Source: Streptomyces tropicalis
GTDB taxonomy: Bacteria; Actinomycetota; Actinomycetes; Streptomycetales; Streptomycetaceae
Assembly (NCBI RefSeq): GCF_029269835.1
Contig: NZ_JARJBB010000026.1
Coordinates: 1 to 57,068, forward strand
Direction: 5' to 3'
DNA length: 57,068 nucleotides
Part shown: positions 46,592-55,326 of the stretch, piece after piece
Layout of the letters: every line of letters starts with the position of its first letter
Position numbering within the stretch: the stretch's first letter is position 1
The notes under the pieces: generated by a model
Told to the model about the DNA's origin: nothing
What the model saw: the letters and a program-made list of their open reading frames with translations, nothing else
Databases searched by the model: none
Made by a program: the position numbers and the translations under genes

Positions 46592-46879
46592 GTGTCGCTC
46601 GACGCCGCCACGAAGAAGCAGATCATCTCCGAGTTCGGTACCAAGGAGGGTGACACCGGCTCCCCCGAGGTCCAGGTCGCCATGCTGTCCCGCCGGATCA
46701 CCGACCTGACCGAGCACCTCAAGATGCACAAGCACGACCACCACTCCCGTCGTGGTCTGCTGATCCTGGTCGGTCAGCGCCGCCGTCTGCTGCAGTACCT
46801 CGCCAAGAAGGACATCCAGCGCTTCCGTGCGCTGGTCGACCGCCTCGGCATCCGCCGTGGTGCGGCGGGCGCCAAGTAG
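46592..46879 (+). CDS. rpsO: 30S ribosomal protein S15
   Basis: 95 residues from GTG 46592 with GAGGAG about 8 nt upstream. TGSPEVQVAMLSRRITDLTE and HKHDHHSRRGLLILVGQRRR are the S15 signature blocks; the protein binds the central domain of 16S rRNA. The tail IRRGAAGAK is typical of actinobacteria. It is followed by a hairpin and pnp, the conserved rpsO-pnp arrangement. The 271-nt gap upstream (46321-46591) has a -10-like TACCCT at 46434-46439 without a clear -35. Confidence 0.98.
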   Translation: MSLDAATKKQIISEFGTKEGDTGSPEVQVAMLSRRITDLTEHLKMHKHDHHSRRGLLILVGQRRRLLQYLAKKDIQRFRALVDRLGIRRGAAGAK

Positions 46880-46888
46880 TACGCCGTG

Positions 46889-46926
46889 AAGGGAGCGGTT
46901 CCCGGGAGACAGGGAGCCGCTCCCTT
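46889..46926 (+). terminator. rpsO-pnp intergenic hairpin
   Basis: 15-nt arms (46889-46903 and 46912-46926) pair with one G-U wobble around an 8-nt loop and end in CCCTTT. In Streptomyces the rpsO-pnp intergenic hairpin is a known readthrough terminator and RNase III processing site. The rest of the gap to 47244 (318 nt) has no gene. It should carry pnp promoters; a TAGTGT at 46992-46997 is the only -10-like match I note. Confidence 0.8.
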
Positions 46927-47244
46927 TGCCGTAGGTACGGCACACCTCCGTCGTACGTGCGGAAACGTGCGGAGTGTCACCGACGCTTTGTAGTGTGGTA
47001 GCACAACGCAGTACGTACGACGCAGCGTGAGGGGCCCCACCCGTTCGGGCGGGTCCCCGGCACGCCCCACGCACGAGGAGGAGCGCACCTCGCCGCCGCC
47101 GGTCCTCGGTAGTGGCCCCCGGGGACCGCATCCCGGGTGCTTCGATCGAAGACCGGCCCGCACCGGAAGCGCGCTTCTCCGTCACCGTCCCCCGGCCATA
47201 CGGGCCGACGGGACCAAAGACGACATGTAACGGAGAAAACGCTA

Positions 47245-49467
47245 GTGGAGAACGAGACCCACTACGCCGAGGCCGTCATCGACAACGGCTCCTTCGGCAC
47301 CCGCACCATCCGCTTCGAGACGGGCCGCCTGGCCAAGCAGGCCGCCGGCTCCGCCGTCGCGTACCTGGACGACGACACCATGGTGCTGTCGGCCACCAGC
47401 GCGTCCAAGAAGCCCAAGGACCAGCTCGACTTCTTCCCCCTGACGGTCGACGTCGAGGAGCGGATGTACGCCGCGGGCAAGATCCCCGGCAGCTTCTTCC
47501 GCCGCGAGGGCCGGCCCTCCGAGGACGCCGTCCTCACCTGCCGCCTCATCGACCGCCCGCTGCGCCCGTCCTTCAAGAAGGGCCTGCGCAACGAGATCCA
47601 GGTCGTCGCCACGATCATGGCGCTCAACCCCGACCACCTGTACGACGTCGTGGCGATCAACGCCGCCTCCGCGTCCACGCAGCTGGCCGGTCTGCCCTTC
47701 TCCGGCCCGGTCGGCGGCGTCCGCGTCGCGCTGATCAACGGCCAGTGGGTCGCGTTCCCGACGCACACCGAGCTCGAGGACGCCGTCTTCGACATGGTCG
47801 TCGCCGGCCGCGTCCTGGAGGACGGCGACGTCGCGATCATGATGGTCGAGGCCGAGGCCACCGACAAGACCATCCAGCTGGTCAAGGGCGGCGCCGAGGC
47901 GCCGACCGAGGAGGTCGTCGCCGCCGGTCTCGAGGCCGCGAAGCCCTTCATCAAGGTCCTGTGCAAGGCGCAGTCGGACCTCGCCGCGAAGGCCGCCAAG
48001 CCGACCGCCGAGTTCCCGATCTTCCTGGACTACGAGGACGACGTCTTCGAGGCCCTCAGCACCGCCGTCACGAGCGAGCTCGCCCAGGCGCTCACCATCG
48101 CCGGCAAGCAGGAGCGCGAGTCCGAGCTGGACCGCGTCAAGGAGATCGCCGCCGAGAAGCTGCTCCCGCAGTTCGAGGGCCGCGAGAAGGAGATCTCCGC
48201 CGCCTACCGGGCGCTGACCAAGAAGCTGGTCCGCGAGCGCGTCATCAAGGACAAGGTCCGCATCGACGGCCGCGGCGTCACGGACATCCGTACGCTCGCC
48301 GCCGAGGTCGAGGCCATCCCGCGCGTGCACGGCTCGGCGCTGTTCGAGCGTGGCGAGACCCAGATCCTGGGCGTCACCACCCTCAACATGCTCCGCATGG
48401 AGCAGCAGCTGGACACCCTCTCCCCGGTGACCCGCAAGCGCTACATGCACAACTACAACTTCCCGCCGTACTCCGTCGGTGAGACCGGCCGCGTCGGCTC
48501 CCCGAAGCGCCGCGAGATCGGCCACGGCGCGCTCGCCGAGCGCGCGATCGTGCCGGTCCTGCCGACCCGCGAGGAGTTCCCCTACGCGATCCGTCAGGTG
48601 TCCGAGGCCCTCGGCTCCAACGGCTCGACGTCCATGGGCTCGGTCTGCGCCTCCACCATGTCGCTGCTCAACGCCGGTGTGCCGCTCAAGGCCCCCGTCG
48701 CCGGTATCGCCATGGGTCTGATCTCCCAGGAGATCGACGGCCAGACGCACTACGTCGCCCTCACCGACATCCTCGGTGCGGAGGACGCCTTCGGCGACAT
48801 GGACTTCAAGGTCGCCGGCACCAAGGAGTTCGTGACCGCCCTCCAGCTCGACACCAAGCTGGACGGCATCCCGGCCTCCGTCCTGGCCGCGGCCCTCAAG
48901 CAGGCCCGCGACGCCCGCCTCCACATCCTCGACGTGATGATGGAAGCGATCGACACGCCGGACGAGATGTCCCCGAACGCCCCGCGGATCATCACCGTCA
49001 AGATCCCCGTGGACAAGATCGGCGAGGTCATCGGCCCCAAGGGCAAGATGATCAACCAGATCCAGGAGGACACCGGCGCCGAGATCACGATCGAGGACGA
49101 CGGCACCATCTACATCGGTGCCGCCGACGGCCCGGCCGCCGAGGCCGCCCGCGCCACGATCAACGGCATCGCCAACCCGACCATGCCGGAGGTCGGCGAG
49201 CGCTACCTGGGCACCGTCGTGAAGACGACGACCTTCGGTGCGTTCGTGTCGCTGCTCCCGGGCAAGGACGGTCTGCTGCACATCTCGCAGATCCGCAAGC
49301 TCGCCGGCGGCAAGCGCGTGGAGAACGTCGAGGACGTCCTCGGTGTGGGCCACAAGGTCCAGGTCGAGATCGCCGAGATCGACTCCCGCGGCAAGCTCTC
49401 CCTCGTTCCGGTGATCGAGGGCGAGGACGGCTCCAGCGACGACAAGAAGGACGACGCCGACAAGTGA
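47245..49467 (+). CDS. pnp: polyribonucleotide nucleotidyltransferase
   Basis: 740 residues from GTG 47245 (GGAG 9 nt upstream). Two RNase PH-like domains: the first contains FFPLTVDVEERMYAAGKIPG and SFFRREGRPSEDAVLTCRLI, the second RKRYMHNYNFPPYSVGETGR and HGALAERAIVPVLP. They are followed by a KH domain (VIGPKGKMINQIQEDTGAEI) and an S1 domain (YLGTVVKTTTFGAFVSLLPG). The length is the streptomycete norm. It degrades RNA phosphorolytically and, in Streptomyces, also adds 3' tails. It overlaps the next gene by 4 nt. Confidence 0.98.
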   Translation: MENETHYAEAVIDNGSFGTRTIRFETGRLAKQAAGSAVAYLDDDTMVLSATSASKKPKDQLDFFPLTVDVEERMYAAGKIPGSFFRREGRPSEDAVLTCRLIDRPLRPSFKKGLRNEIQVVATIMALNPDHLYDVVAINAASASTQLAGLPFSGPVGGVRVALINGQWVAFPTHTELEDAVFDMVVAGRVLEDGDVAIMMVEAEATDKTIQLVKGGAEAPTEEVVAAGLEAAKPFIKVLCKAQSDLAAKAAKPTAEFPIFLDYEDDVFEALSTAVTSELAQALTIAGKQERESELDRVKEIAAEKLLPQFEGREKEISAAYRALTKKLVRERVIKDKVRIDGRGVTDIRTLAAEVEAIPRVHGSALFERGETQILGVTTLNMLRMEQQLDTLSPVTRKRYMHNYNFPPYSVGETGRVGSPKRREIGHGALAERAIVPVLPTREEFPYAIRQVSEALGSNGSTSMGSVCASTMSLLNAGVPLKAPVAGIAMGLISQEIDGQTHYVALTDILGAEDAFGDMDFKVAGTKEFVTALQLDTKLDGIPASVLAAALKQARDARLHILDVMMEAIDTPDEMSPNAPRIITVKIPVDKIGEVIGPKGKMINQIQEDTGAEITIEDDGTIYIGAADGPAAEAARATINGIANPTMPEVGERYLGTVVKTTTFGAFVSLLPGKDGLLHISQIRKLAGGKRVENVEDVLGVGHKVQVEIAEIDSRGKLSLVPVIEGEDGSSDDKKDDADK

Positions 49468-50843
49468 CGTCCCGTGGCTTCAAGGCGACGGCCCGCACCT
49501 CCTCGGAGGCGCGGGCCGTCGCCCGTACCCAAACCCTGATCAAGGGCACCAACGGCATCGGCACCGTCCGCAGGACCACCCTCCCCGGCGGCCTGCGCAT
49601 CGTGACCGAGACCCAGCCCTCCGTGCGCTCGGCCACCTTCGGCATCTGGGCGCACGTCGGCTCCCGCGACGAGACCCCCTCGCTCAACGGCGCCACGCAC
49701 TATCTGGAGCACCTGCTCTTCAAGGGCACCGCCCGCAGGTCCGCCCTGGACATCTCCGCCGCCCTCGACGCGGTCGGCGGCGAGATGAACGCGTTCACGG
49801 CGAAGGAGTACACGTGCTACTACGCGCGCGTGCTCGACACCGACCTGCCGCTCGCCATCGACGTCGTGTGCGACATGCTCACCGGCTCGCTGATCCTGGA
49901 GGAGGACGTCGACGTCGAGCGCGGCGCGATCCTCGAGGAGATCGCGATGACCGAGGACGACCCGGGCGACTGCGTGCACGACCTGTTCGCGCACACCATG
50001 TTCGGCGACAGCGCGCTCGGCCGGCCGGTCCTCGGCACCGTCGACACGGTCAACGCGCTCACCGCCGACCGCATCCGCCGCTTCTACCGCAAGCACTACG
50101 ACCCCACCCACCTCGTCGTCGCCTGCGCCGGCAACGTCGACCACCAGAAGGTCGTACGCCAGGTCCGCGCCGCCTTCGAGAAGGCGAGCGCCTTCCGCGC
50201 CCCGCAGGCCGAGCCCATCGGACCCCGCGAGGGCCGCCGCACCGTCCGCGCCGCCGGCCGGATGGAGCTGCTCGGCCGCAAGACCGAGCAGGCGCACGTC
50301 GTCCTGGGCATGCCGGGCCTGGCCCGCACCGACGACCGCCGCTGGGCCCTCGGCGTACTGAACACGGCCCTCGGCGGCGGCATGTCCTCGCGCCTGTTCC
50401 AGGAGGTCCGCGAGAAGCGCGGCCTGGCCTACAGCGTGTACTCCTACACGTCCGGCTTCGCCGACTGCGGACTCTTCGGCGTGTACGCGGGCTGCCGCCC
50501 GAGCCAGGTGCACGACGTGCTGCAGATCTGCCGCGACGAACTCGACCAGGTCGCCGAGCACGGCCTGTCCGACGACGAGATCGCCCGCGCCGTCGGCCAG
50601 CTCCAGGGCTCCACCGTCCTCGGCCTGGAGGACACGGGTGCGCTGATGAACCGTATCGGCAAGAGTGAACTGTGCTGGGGCGAGCAGATGTCCGTCGACG
50701 ACATGCTGGCCCGGATCGCCGCGGTGACCGCCGACGAGGTCCGCTCGGTGGCCCGCGACATCCTGGGACAGCGCCCGTCGCTGTCGGTCATCGGCCCGCT
50801 CAAGGACAAGCAGGCCGCCCGGCTCCAGGCCGCCGTCGCCTGA
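49464..50843 (+). CDS. M16 family zinc metalloprotease (processing peptidase-like)
   Basis: 459 residues from GTG 49464, which overlaps the pnp stop (GTGA). The inverted zinc motif HxxEH is present as THYLEHLLFKGT, with the downstream Glu expected in the ERGAILEEIAM block, so this is the catalytic type. The second M16 half (EKRGLAYSVYSYTSGFADCG) carries the R/Y substrate-binding residues. Bacterial members degrade peptides or process precursors; the natural substrate is not known. Coupling to pnp is conserved in actinobacteria. Confidence 0.92.
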   Translation: MTSRGFKATARTSSEARAVARTQTLIKGTNGIGTVRRTTLPGGLRIVTETQPSVRSATFGIWAHVGSRDETPSLNGATHYLEHLLFKGTARRSALDISAALDAVGGEMNAFTAKEYTCYYARVLDTDLPLAIDVVCDMLTGSLILEEDVDVERGAILEEIAMTEDDPGDCVHDLFAHTMFGDSALGRPVLGTVDTVNALTADRIRRFYRKHYDPTHLVVACAGNVDHQKVVRQVRAAFEKASAFRAPQAEPIGPREGRRTVRAAGRMELLGRKTEQAHVVLGMPGLARTDDRRWALGVLNTALGGGMSSRLFQEVREKRGLAYSVYSYTSGFADCGLFGVYAGCRPSQVHDVLQICRDELDQVAEHGLSDDEIARAVGQLQGSTVLGLEDTGALMNRIGKSELCWGEQMSVDDMLARIAAVTADEVRSVARDILGQRPSLSVIGPLKDKQAARLQAAVA

Positions 50844-50857
50844 CCGGGGCCACCGGC

Positions 50858-50878
50858 GGGGCCGCGCGGCGCGGCCCC
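50858..50878 (+). terminator. hairpin between M16 peptidase gene and dapB
   Basis: GGGGCCGCG (50858-50866) and CGCGGCCCC (50870-50878) form a perfect 9-bp stem with a 3-nt loop, 15 nt past the M16 stop. No U-tract. Confidence 0.6.
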
Positions 50879-50922
50879 CCGGGGTCCCAGCCCGCAACCC
50901 GTCTTCGGTAAGGAAGCAAGAG

Positions 50923-51675
50923 ATGAGCAAGCTGCGCGTGGCGGTCCTCGGCGCCAAGGGCCGGATCGGGTCCGAGGCGGTACGGGCGGTCGAGGCCGCC
51001 GAGGACATGGAGCTGGTGGCCGCGCTCGGCCGCGACGACAAGCTGGAGACGCTGGTGGAGACCGGCGCCCAGGTGGCCGTCGAGCTGACGAATCCGGCCT
51101 CGGTCATGGGCAACCTGGACTTCTGCGTCCGCCACGGCATCCACGGCGTCGTCGGCACCACCGGCTGGACCGACGACCGCCTGGCGCAGCTGAAGGGCTG
51201 GCTCGAGCAGTTCCCGGAGACCGGTGTGCTGATCGCCCCGAACTTCTCCATCGGCGCCGTGCTGACCATGAAGTTCGCCCAGATCGCCGCCCCGCTCTTC
51301 GAGTCCGTCGAGGTCGTGGAGCTGCACCACCCGAACAAGGCCGACGCCCCCAGCGGCACCGCCACCCGCACCGCCCAGCTGATCGCCGAGGCCCGCGCCC
51401 GGGCCGGCTCCGCACCGGCGCCGGACGCGACCGTCACCGCGCTGGAGGGGGCCCGCGGCGCCGACGTCGACGGCGTGCCCGTCCACGCGGTCCGCCTGCG
51501 CGGTCTCCTGGCCCACCAGGAGGTCCTGCTGGGCGGCGAGGGCGAGACGCTCACCATCCGCCACGACTCACTCCACCACAGCAGCTTCATGCCGGGCGTC
51601 CTGCTCGGCGTGCGCCGCGTGGTGACCACTCCGGGCCTGACCTTCGGCCTGGAGAACTTCCTCGACCTGAACTGA
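50923..51675 (+). CDS. dapB: 4-hydroxy-tetrahydrodipicolinate reductase
   Basis: 250 residues. The N-terminal Rossmann motif is VAVLGAKGRIGSE. The catalytic block VEVVELHHPNKADAPSGTAT holds the HH-x4-K-x-D-x-P-SGT signature, and GVVGTTGW is the cofactor-domain loop. The enzyme reduces the DapA product using NAD(P)H in the diaminopimelate/lysine pathway that feeds peptidoglycan. ATG 50923, preceded by AAGGAAG. dapA lies 2.6 kb downstream on the same strand, separated by thyX. Confidence 0.96.
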   Translation: MSKLRVAVLGAKGRIGSEAVRAVEAAEDMELVAALGRDDKLETLVETGAQVAVELTNPASVMGNLDFCVRHGIHGVVGTTGWTDDRLAQLKGWLEQFPETGVLIAPNFSIGAVLTMKFAQIAAPLFESVEVVELHHPNKADAPSGTATRTAQLIAEARARAGSAPAPDATVTALEGARGADVDGVPVHAVRLRGLLAHQEVLLGGEGETLTIRHDSLHHSSFMPGVLLGVRRVVTTPGLTFGLENFLDLN

Positions 51676-51686
51676 GCGAACCCGTC

Positions 51687-52142
51687 ATGCGCGCGAAGAT
51701 CACCTACCTCGTCACGGCCGCCGTCCTGGTCTTCTACTTCGTCCTGGTCGGCAGCCGCGGCGTCATGCTCCTGCAGGCCGGCACCCCGGTGACGGTCACC
51801 TTCGGGATCGCCGTACTGATCCTGCCGGTGATCGGCGTGTGGTTCCTGTGGAAGAACACCCAGTTCGTGCGCCGTGCCAACCGGCTCGCCGCCGAGCTCG
51901 ACGCCGAGGGCGGCCTGCCCGTCGACGAGCTGCGGCGCACCGCCGGCGGGCGCATCGACCGCGACTCGGCCGACGAGGTGTTCGCCCGCCGCAAGGCCGA
52001 GACGGAGGACGCGCCCGGTGACTGGCGCACCTGGTTCCGCCTGGCCGTCGCCTACCACGACGCCCGGGACACCCCACGCGCCCGCAAGGCGATGCAGCGG
52101 GCCATCGCGCTGCACGACGGCCGGCCCTTCGAGTCCGCCTGA
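51687..52142 (+). CDS. two-TM membrane protein with TPR-like tail
   Basis: 151 residues, 11 nt after dapB. TM1 (ITYLVTAAVLVFYFVLVG) and TM2 (VTFGIAVLILPVIGVWFLW) form an N-terminal hairpin. The cytosolic part ends in WRTWFRLAVAYHDARDTPRA followed by RKAMQRAIALHDGRP, which reads like a single TPR unit. This pattern is common in actinobacteria but the family has no assigned function. The spacing suggests co-transcription with dapB. Confidence 0.75.
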   Translation: MRAKITYLVTAAVLVFYFVLVGSRGVMLLQAGTPVTVTFGIAVLILPVIGVWFLWKNTQFVRRANRLAAELDAEGGLPVDELRRTAGGRIDRDSADEVFARRKAETEDAPGDWRTWFRLAVAYHDARDTPRARKAMQRAIALHDGRPFESA

Positions 52143-52164
52143 CGGCCGGAGGCGTCCCGACACA

Positions 52165-52204
52165 CCGGTGGGCCCGGACCGCGCTCGCGGTCCGGGCCCA
52201 CCGG
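52165..52204. terminator. bidirectional terminator, 18-bp perfect stem
   Basis: Arms 52165-52182 and 52187-52204 are exact reverse complements around a 4-nt loop (GCTC). It sits between the dapB-linked membrane gene and the convergent minus-strand gene at 52221, serving both. Confidence 0.9.
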
Positions 52205-52220
52205 CACGAGAACGCCCCGG

Positions 52221-52775
52221 TCAGTCCCGCCGGTGTTCCTCGGCCCAGGCCTCCACGGTGTCGGCCGCCCGGTCGAAGGCCTCCGGGCGGGCCAGGAAGT
52301 CCGCGCTGTGCGTGGTCAGCAGCGGAGGCATCTCGCCCCGGGCCGCGCCCGCGCGCTCCAGGACCAGCGCCTGCCCCTGCACCGTGCGTGGCAGGCCGAG
52401 CCAGCGCACCGGCTGCTGCACCGTCCGGACGCTGCCGACCTGCGCCCACGTCGCCGTCCGGCTGACGAAGAACCCCACCTGGCGCAGCCCGCGGGAACTC
52501 ACCCACACGCCCTGGCGCAGCATCCGCAGCGCACCGGCGATCACGGCCAGGGCGACCGCGAAGCAGAAGGCGGCGCCGGACACCGTGCCGGTCAGTGCGG
52601 TGATCACCGCGGCGAAGAGCACGAACGAGGACAGCAGGAGCAGCAGCGCGGCCGAGCCCACCCGCCACGGACCGGGCCGGTACGGACGCCGCCAGCGCTC
52701 GCGGTCGTCGAAGGGCAGCGCGACGTCCTCGGTGGTGTCGAAGGCACGGTCGGCCGTCAGGAAGGGCAGGGGCAC
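52221..52775 (-). CDS. membrane protein, PH-domain-like C-terminus
   Basis: 184 residues from ATG 52775. Two adjacent TM helices (VGSAALLLLLSSFVLFAAVI and SGAAFCFAVALAVIAGALRM) are followed by GVWVSSRGLRQVGFFVSRTA and WAQVGSVRTVQQPVRWLGLP, the layout of bacterial PH-like membrane proteins. The last helix (AFDRAADTVEAWAEEHR) is acidic. Function unknown. Its stop faces the strong hairpin at 52165-52204. Confidence 0.7.
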   Translation of the reverse strand: MPLPFLTADRAFDTTEDVALPFDDRERWRRPYRPGPWRVGSAALLLLLSSFVLFAAVITALTGTVSGAAFCFAVALAVIAGALRMLRQGVWVSSRGLRQVGFFVSRTATWAQVGSVRTVQQPVRWLGLPRTVQGQALVLERAGAARGEMPPLLTTHSADFLARPEAFDRAADTVEAWAEEHRRD

Positions 52776-52901
52776 GGCTGGTCCTCACTCGTCCACGCGT
52801 GGGCTGTGCCCGGTGAGGCTATCCGGCCGGCTGCCGGCTCACCACCCATGGGGGGCCATGGGAGGCGCCTCCCGCGCGCCGCGGGCCGCCGCAGCCCCGG
52901 C

Positions 52902-53141
52902 TCAGTGCCCGGGTGAGGCCTGCGACTGGGGCGTCTGGGCGGGGGACCGGTCTATGGACAGCGCCGGCGTCCCGAGGATCACGGATCCCACGAGCGCGGC
53001 GACGATGGTGAGGCCCAACAGGCAGCGCCCGGCCATCCGGCCGGCCGAGAGCCGCTCACGGGGCGGCGGCGTGACGTTGCTGCGGAATCTGTCGGCTTCG
53101 GAGACGAAGGCGAACGGGACGGGCTCGCGCCGACGGGACAT
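52902..53141 (-). CDS. small single-TM protein
   Basis: 79 residues from ATG 53141. A basic cytosolic N-terminus (MSRRREPVPFAFVSEADRFR) precedes one TM helix (MAGRCLLGLTIVAALVGSVI) and a short Pro/Ser/Gln-rich outer tail. Codon third positions are GC-rich and the frame has no conflict with neighbours. No family recognised. It diverges from thyX across a 181-nt gap. Confidence 0.6.
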   Translation of the reverse strand: MSRRREPVPFAFVSEADRFRSNVTPPPRERLSAGRMAGRCLLGLTIVAALVGSVILGTPALSIDRSPAQTPQSQASPGH

Positions 53142-53322
53142 CTCGGGTGCTTCTCTCTTCGAGGTTCGAACGACTCATTCTCCTCCATACAGACGAACGA
53201 ACCGTCGCCGGGGTGCCCTGTTCCGCGGACTTCCCCGCGGCAGGCCGCCGGCGCCCGGATGTCGGTGCCGGGCCGTAGAGTGTTCGCGGCCCGAGAGACG
53301 TGATGGAAGGACCCCCCGCCCC

Positions 53323-54063
53323 GTGACCGACACCCCCGCCGACGACCTGAAGCCGAGCTTCCGCAGCGACGTCACCGTCGAGCTGGTCAAGCACACCGCG
53401 TCCGACGCCGACGTCCTGTTCGCCGCGCGCGTCTCGACCGTCGGGGAGCAGTCCCTGGAGGAGCTCGGCAAGGACCCGGAGCGCTCCAAGGGCCTGATCA
53501 ACTACCTGATGCGGGACCGTCACGGCAGCCCCTTCGAGCACAACTCGATGACGTTCTTGATCAGTGCCCCGATCTTCGTCTTCCGCGAGTTCATGCGGCA
53601 CCGGGTCGGCTGGTCGTACAACGAGGAGAGCGGCCGCTACCGCGAGCTGGAGCCCGTCTTCTACGTCCCCGACGCCTCCCGCAAGCTGGTCCAGGAGGGC
53701 CGCCCCGGGAAGTACCGCTTCGTCGAGGGCACCCAGGGCCAGCAGGAACTCGTCGGCCGGGTGATGGAGGACTCCTACCGGCAGGCGTACGAGGCGTACC
53801 AGGAGATGCTCGCCGCCGGCGTCGCCCGCGAGGTGGCCCGTTCGGTCCTTCCCGTCGGCCTGTTCTCGTCCATGTACGCCACGTGCAACGCACGCTCGCT
53901 GATGCACTTCCTCGGCCTGCGCACCCAGCACGAGCTGGCGAAGGTGCCGTCCTTCCCGCAGCGGGAGATCGAGATGGTCGGCGAGCTGATGGAGGCTGAG
54001 TGGGCCCGGCTGATGCCGCTCACCCACGCGGCCTTCAATGCCAACGGTCGCGTCGCGCCGTAG
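53323..54063 (+). CDS. thyX: flavin-dependent thymidylate synthase
   Basis: 246 residues from GTG 53323. FREFMRHRVGWSYNEESGRY contains the ThyX signature (RHR followed by S-x-N-E-x-S-x-R-Y) that binds FAD and dUMP. SPFEHNSMTFLISAP and LFSSMYATCNARSLMHFLGL are further conserved blocks. It makes dTMP from dUMP with methylene-tetrahydrofolate and NADPH. Its position between dapB and dapA is typical of this genus. GGAAGGA lies about 12 nt upstream of the start. Confidence 0.96.
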   Translation: MTDTPADDLKPSFRSDVTVELVKHTASDADVLFAARVSTVGEQSLEELGKDPERSKGLINYLMRDRHGSPFEHNSMTFLISAPIFVFREFMRHRVGWSYNEESGRYRELEPVFYVPDASRKLVQEGRPGKYRFVEGTQGQQELVGRVMEDSYRQAYEAYQEMLAAGVAREVARSVLPVGLFSSMYATCNARSLMHFLGLRTQHELAKVPSFPQREIEMVGELMEAEWARLMPLTHAAFNANGRVAP

Positions 54064-54109
54064 CCGCCTCGGGGACAGATGTACGGATCAGCCGTGCGAA
54101 GTGTCCGTA

Positions 54110-54139
54110 TTGCGGCATTTAGAGAAGTTCATCTAGCCT
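54110..54139 (+). promoter_or_regulatory. promoter in thyX-dapA gap
   Basis: -35 TTGCGG (54110-54115) and -10 TAGCCT (54134-54139) are spaced by 18 bp. The surrounding 50 bp are unusually AT-rich for this window (GCATTTAGAGAAGTTCATC). Transcription would start near 54145, just before a strong hairpin. Confidence 0.55.
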
Positions 54140-54149
54140 GATCAAACGG

Positions 54150-54189
54150 ACCCGGCACTGCTTGAACCCCCGAGCAGGCAGTGCCGGGT
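54150..54189 (+). ncRNA. candidate small RNA or dapA leader attenuator hairpin
   Basis: ACCCGGCACTGC (54150-54161) pairs perfectly with GCAGTGCCGGGT (54178-54189) around a 16-nt loop containing CCCCC. An alternative inner stem, CTGCT with AGCAG, is possible. The predicted start of the promoter above lies 5 nt upstream. CCACCTTTG follows, a weak U-tract. It may be a short stand-alone RNA, or a termination/anti-termination element before dapA. Confidence 0.45.
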
Positions 54190-54261
54190 TCCACCTTTGT
54201 CACGACTTGTCGGCCGCCCCGCGGGCAGACCCCGCCCTGAGCAGCGAGTAGCGTGTTACCC

Positions 54262-55161
54262 ATGGCTCCGACCTCCACTCCGCAGACCCCCTTCGGGCGG
54301 GTCCTCACCGCCATGGTCACGCCCTTCACGGCGGACGGCGCACTCGACCTCGACGGCGCGCAGCGGCTCGCCGCCCACCTGGTGGACGCAGGCAACGACG
54401 GCCTGATCGTCAACGGCACCACCGGCGAGTCCCCCACCACCAGCGATGCGGAGAAAGCGGAGCTCGTACGGGCGGTCGTGGAAGCGGTCGGCGATCGCGC
54501 CCACGTCGTGGCCGGGGTCGGCACCAACGACACCCACCACAGCATCGAGCTGGCCCGTGCCGCCGAGAAGGCCGGCGCGCACGGCCTGCTGACCGTCACG
54601 CCGTACTACAACAAGCCCCCTCAGGAGGGCCTGTACCGGCACTTCAAGGCCATCGCCGACGCCGCCGACCTGCCGGTCATGCTCTACGACATCCCGGGCC
54701 GCAGCGGGGTCCCGATCAACACGGAGACACTCGTCCGGCTGGCCGAGCACCCCCGGATCGTGGCCAACAAGGACGCCAAGGGCGACCTCGGCCGCGCGAG
54801 CTGGGCCATCGCCCACTCCGGCCTCGCCTGGTACTCCGGCGACGACATGCTGAACCTCCCCCTCCTCGCCGTCGGCGCGGTGGGCTTCGTCTCGGTCGTC
54901 GGCCACGTCGTCACCCCGGACCTGCGCGCCCTCGTGGAGGCGTACACCGCGGGCGACGTCCAGAAGGCCACCGAGATCCACCAGAAGCTGCTCCCGGTCT
55001 ACACGGGCATGTTCCGCACCCAGGGCGTCATGACCACCAAGGCCGCGCTCGCCCTGCAGGGACTCCCCGGCGGGCCGCTGCGGCCGCCCATGGTCGAGCT
55101 GACGCCCGAGGAGACCGAACAGCTCAAGATCGATCTTGCCGCCGGCGGGGTACAGCTCTGA
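54262..55161 (+). CDS. dapA: 4-hydroxy-tetrahydrodipicolinate synthase
   Basis: 299 residues from ATG 54262 (GTG 54253 is in frame but the family starts at the later Met). GLIVNGTTGESPTT is the pyruvate-binding GTTGE loop. TVTPYYNKPPQEGLYRHF carries the catalytic Tyr, and IVANKDAKGDLG holds the Schiff-base Lys170. It condenses pyruvate with aspartate semialdehyde, the first committed step to diaminopimelate and lysine. No Shine-Dalgarno sequence is visible; a -10-like TAGCGT at 54249-54254 places a possible start at or next to the ATG. Confidence 0.96.
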   Translation: MAPTSTPQTPFGRVLTAMVTPFTADGALDLDGAQRLAAHLVDAGNDGLIVNGTTGESPTTSDAEKAELVRAVVEAVGDRAHVVAGVGTNDTHHSIELARAAEKAGAHGLLTVTPYYNKPPQEGLYRHFKAIADAADLPVMLYDIPGRSGVPINTETLVRLAEHPRIVANKDAKGDLGRASWAIAHSGLAWYSGDDMLNLPLLAVGAVGFVSVVGHVVTPDLRALVEAYTAGDVQKATEIHQKLLPVYTGMFRTQGVMTTKAALALQGLPGGPLRPPMVELTPEETEQLKIDLAAGGVQL

Positions 55162-55326
55162 CAACAAGACTTCGCGAGATTCCTCGCACCGCCCGGGCCA
55201 CCGGGCACCCACAACTGAACAGCAGGACCCCGGTGCCTGCATTCCACAACGACAACTGCTTCTGCACGAACGTCACGCACGCCACGTGCCCACCGGTACG
55301 TGGCGTACGTGGTTGAGGAGAGTCTT

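Noticed and set aside
46361..47185. A 274-residue minus-strand frame over rpsO
   Set aside because: It lies antisense to rpsO and its leader, with no codon bias or recognisable domain.
54150..54189. The C-rich-loop hairpin as a 6C RNA
   Set aside because: 6C RNAs have two hairpins, each with at least six C in the loop; here there is one hairpin with five C. I keep it only as an unclassified candidate.
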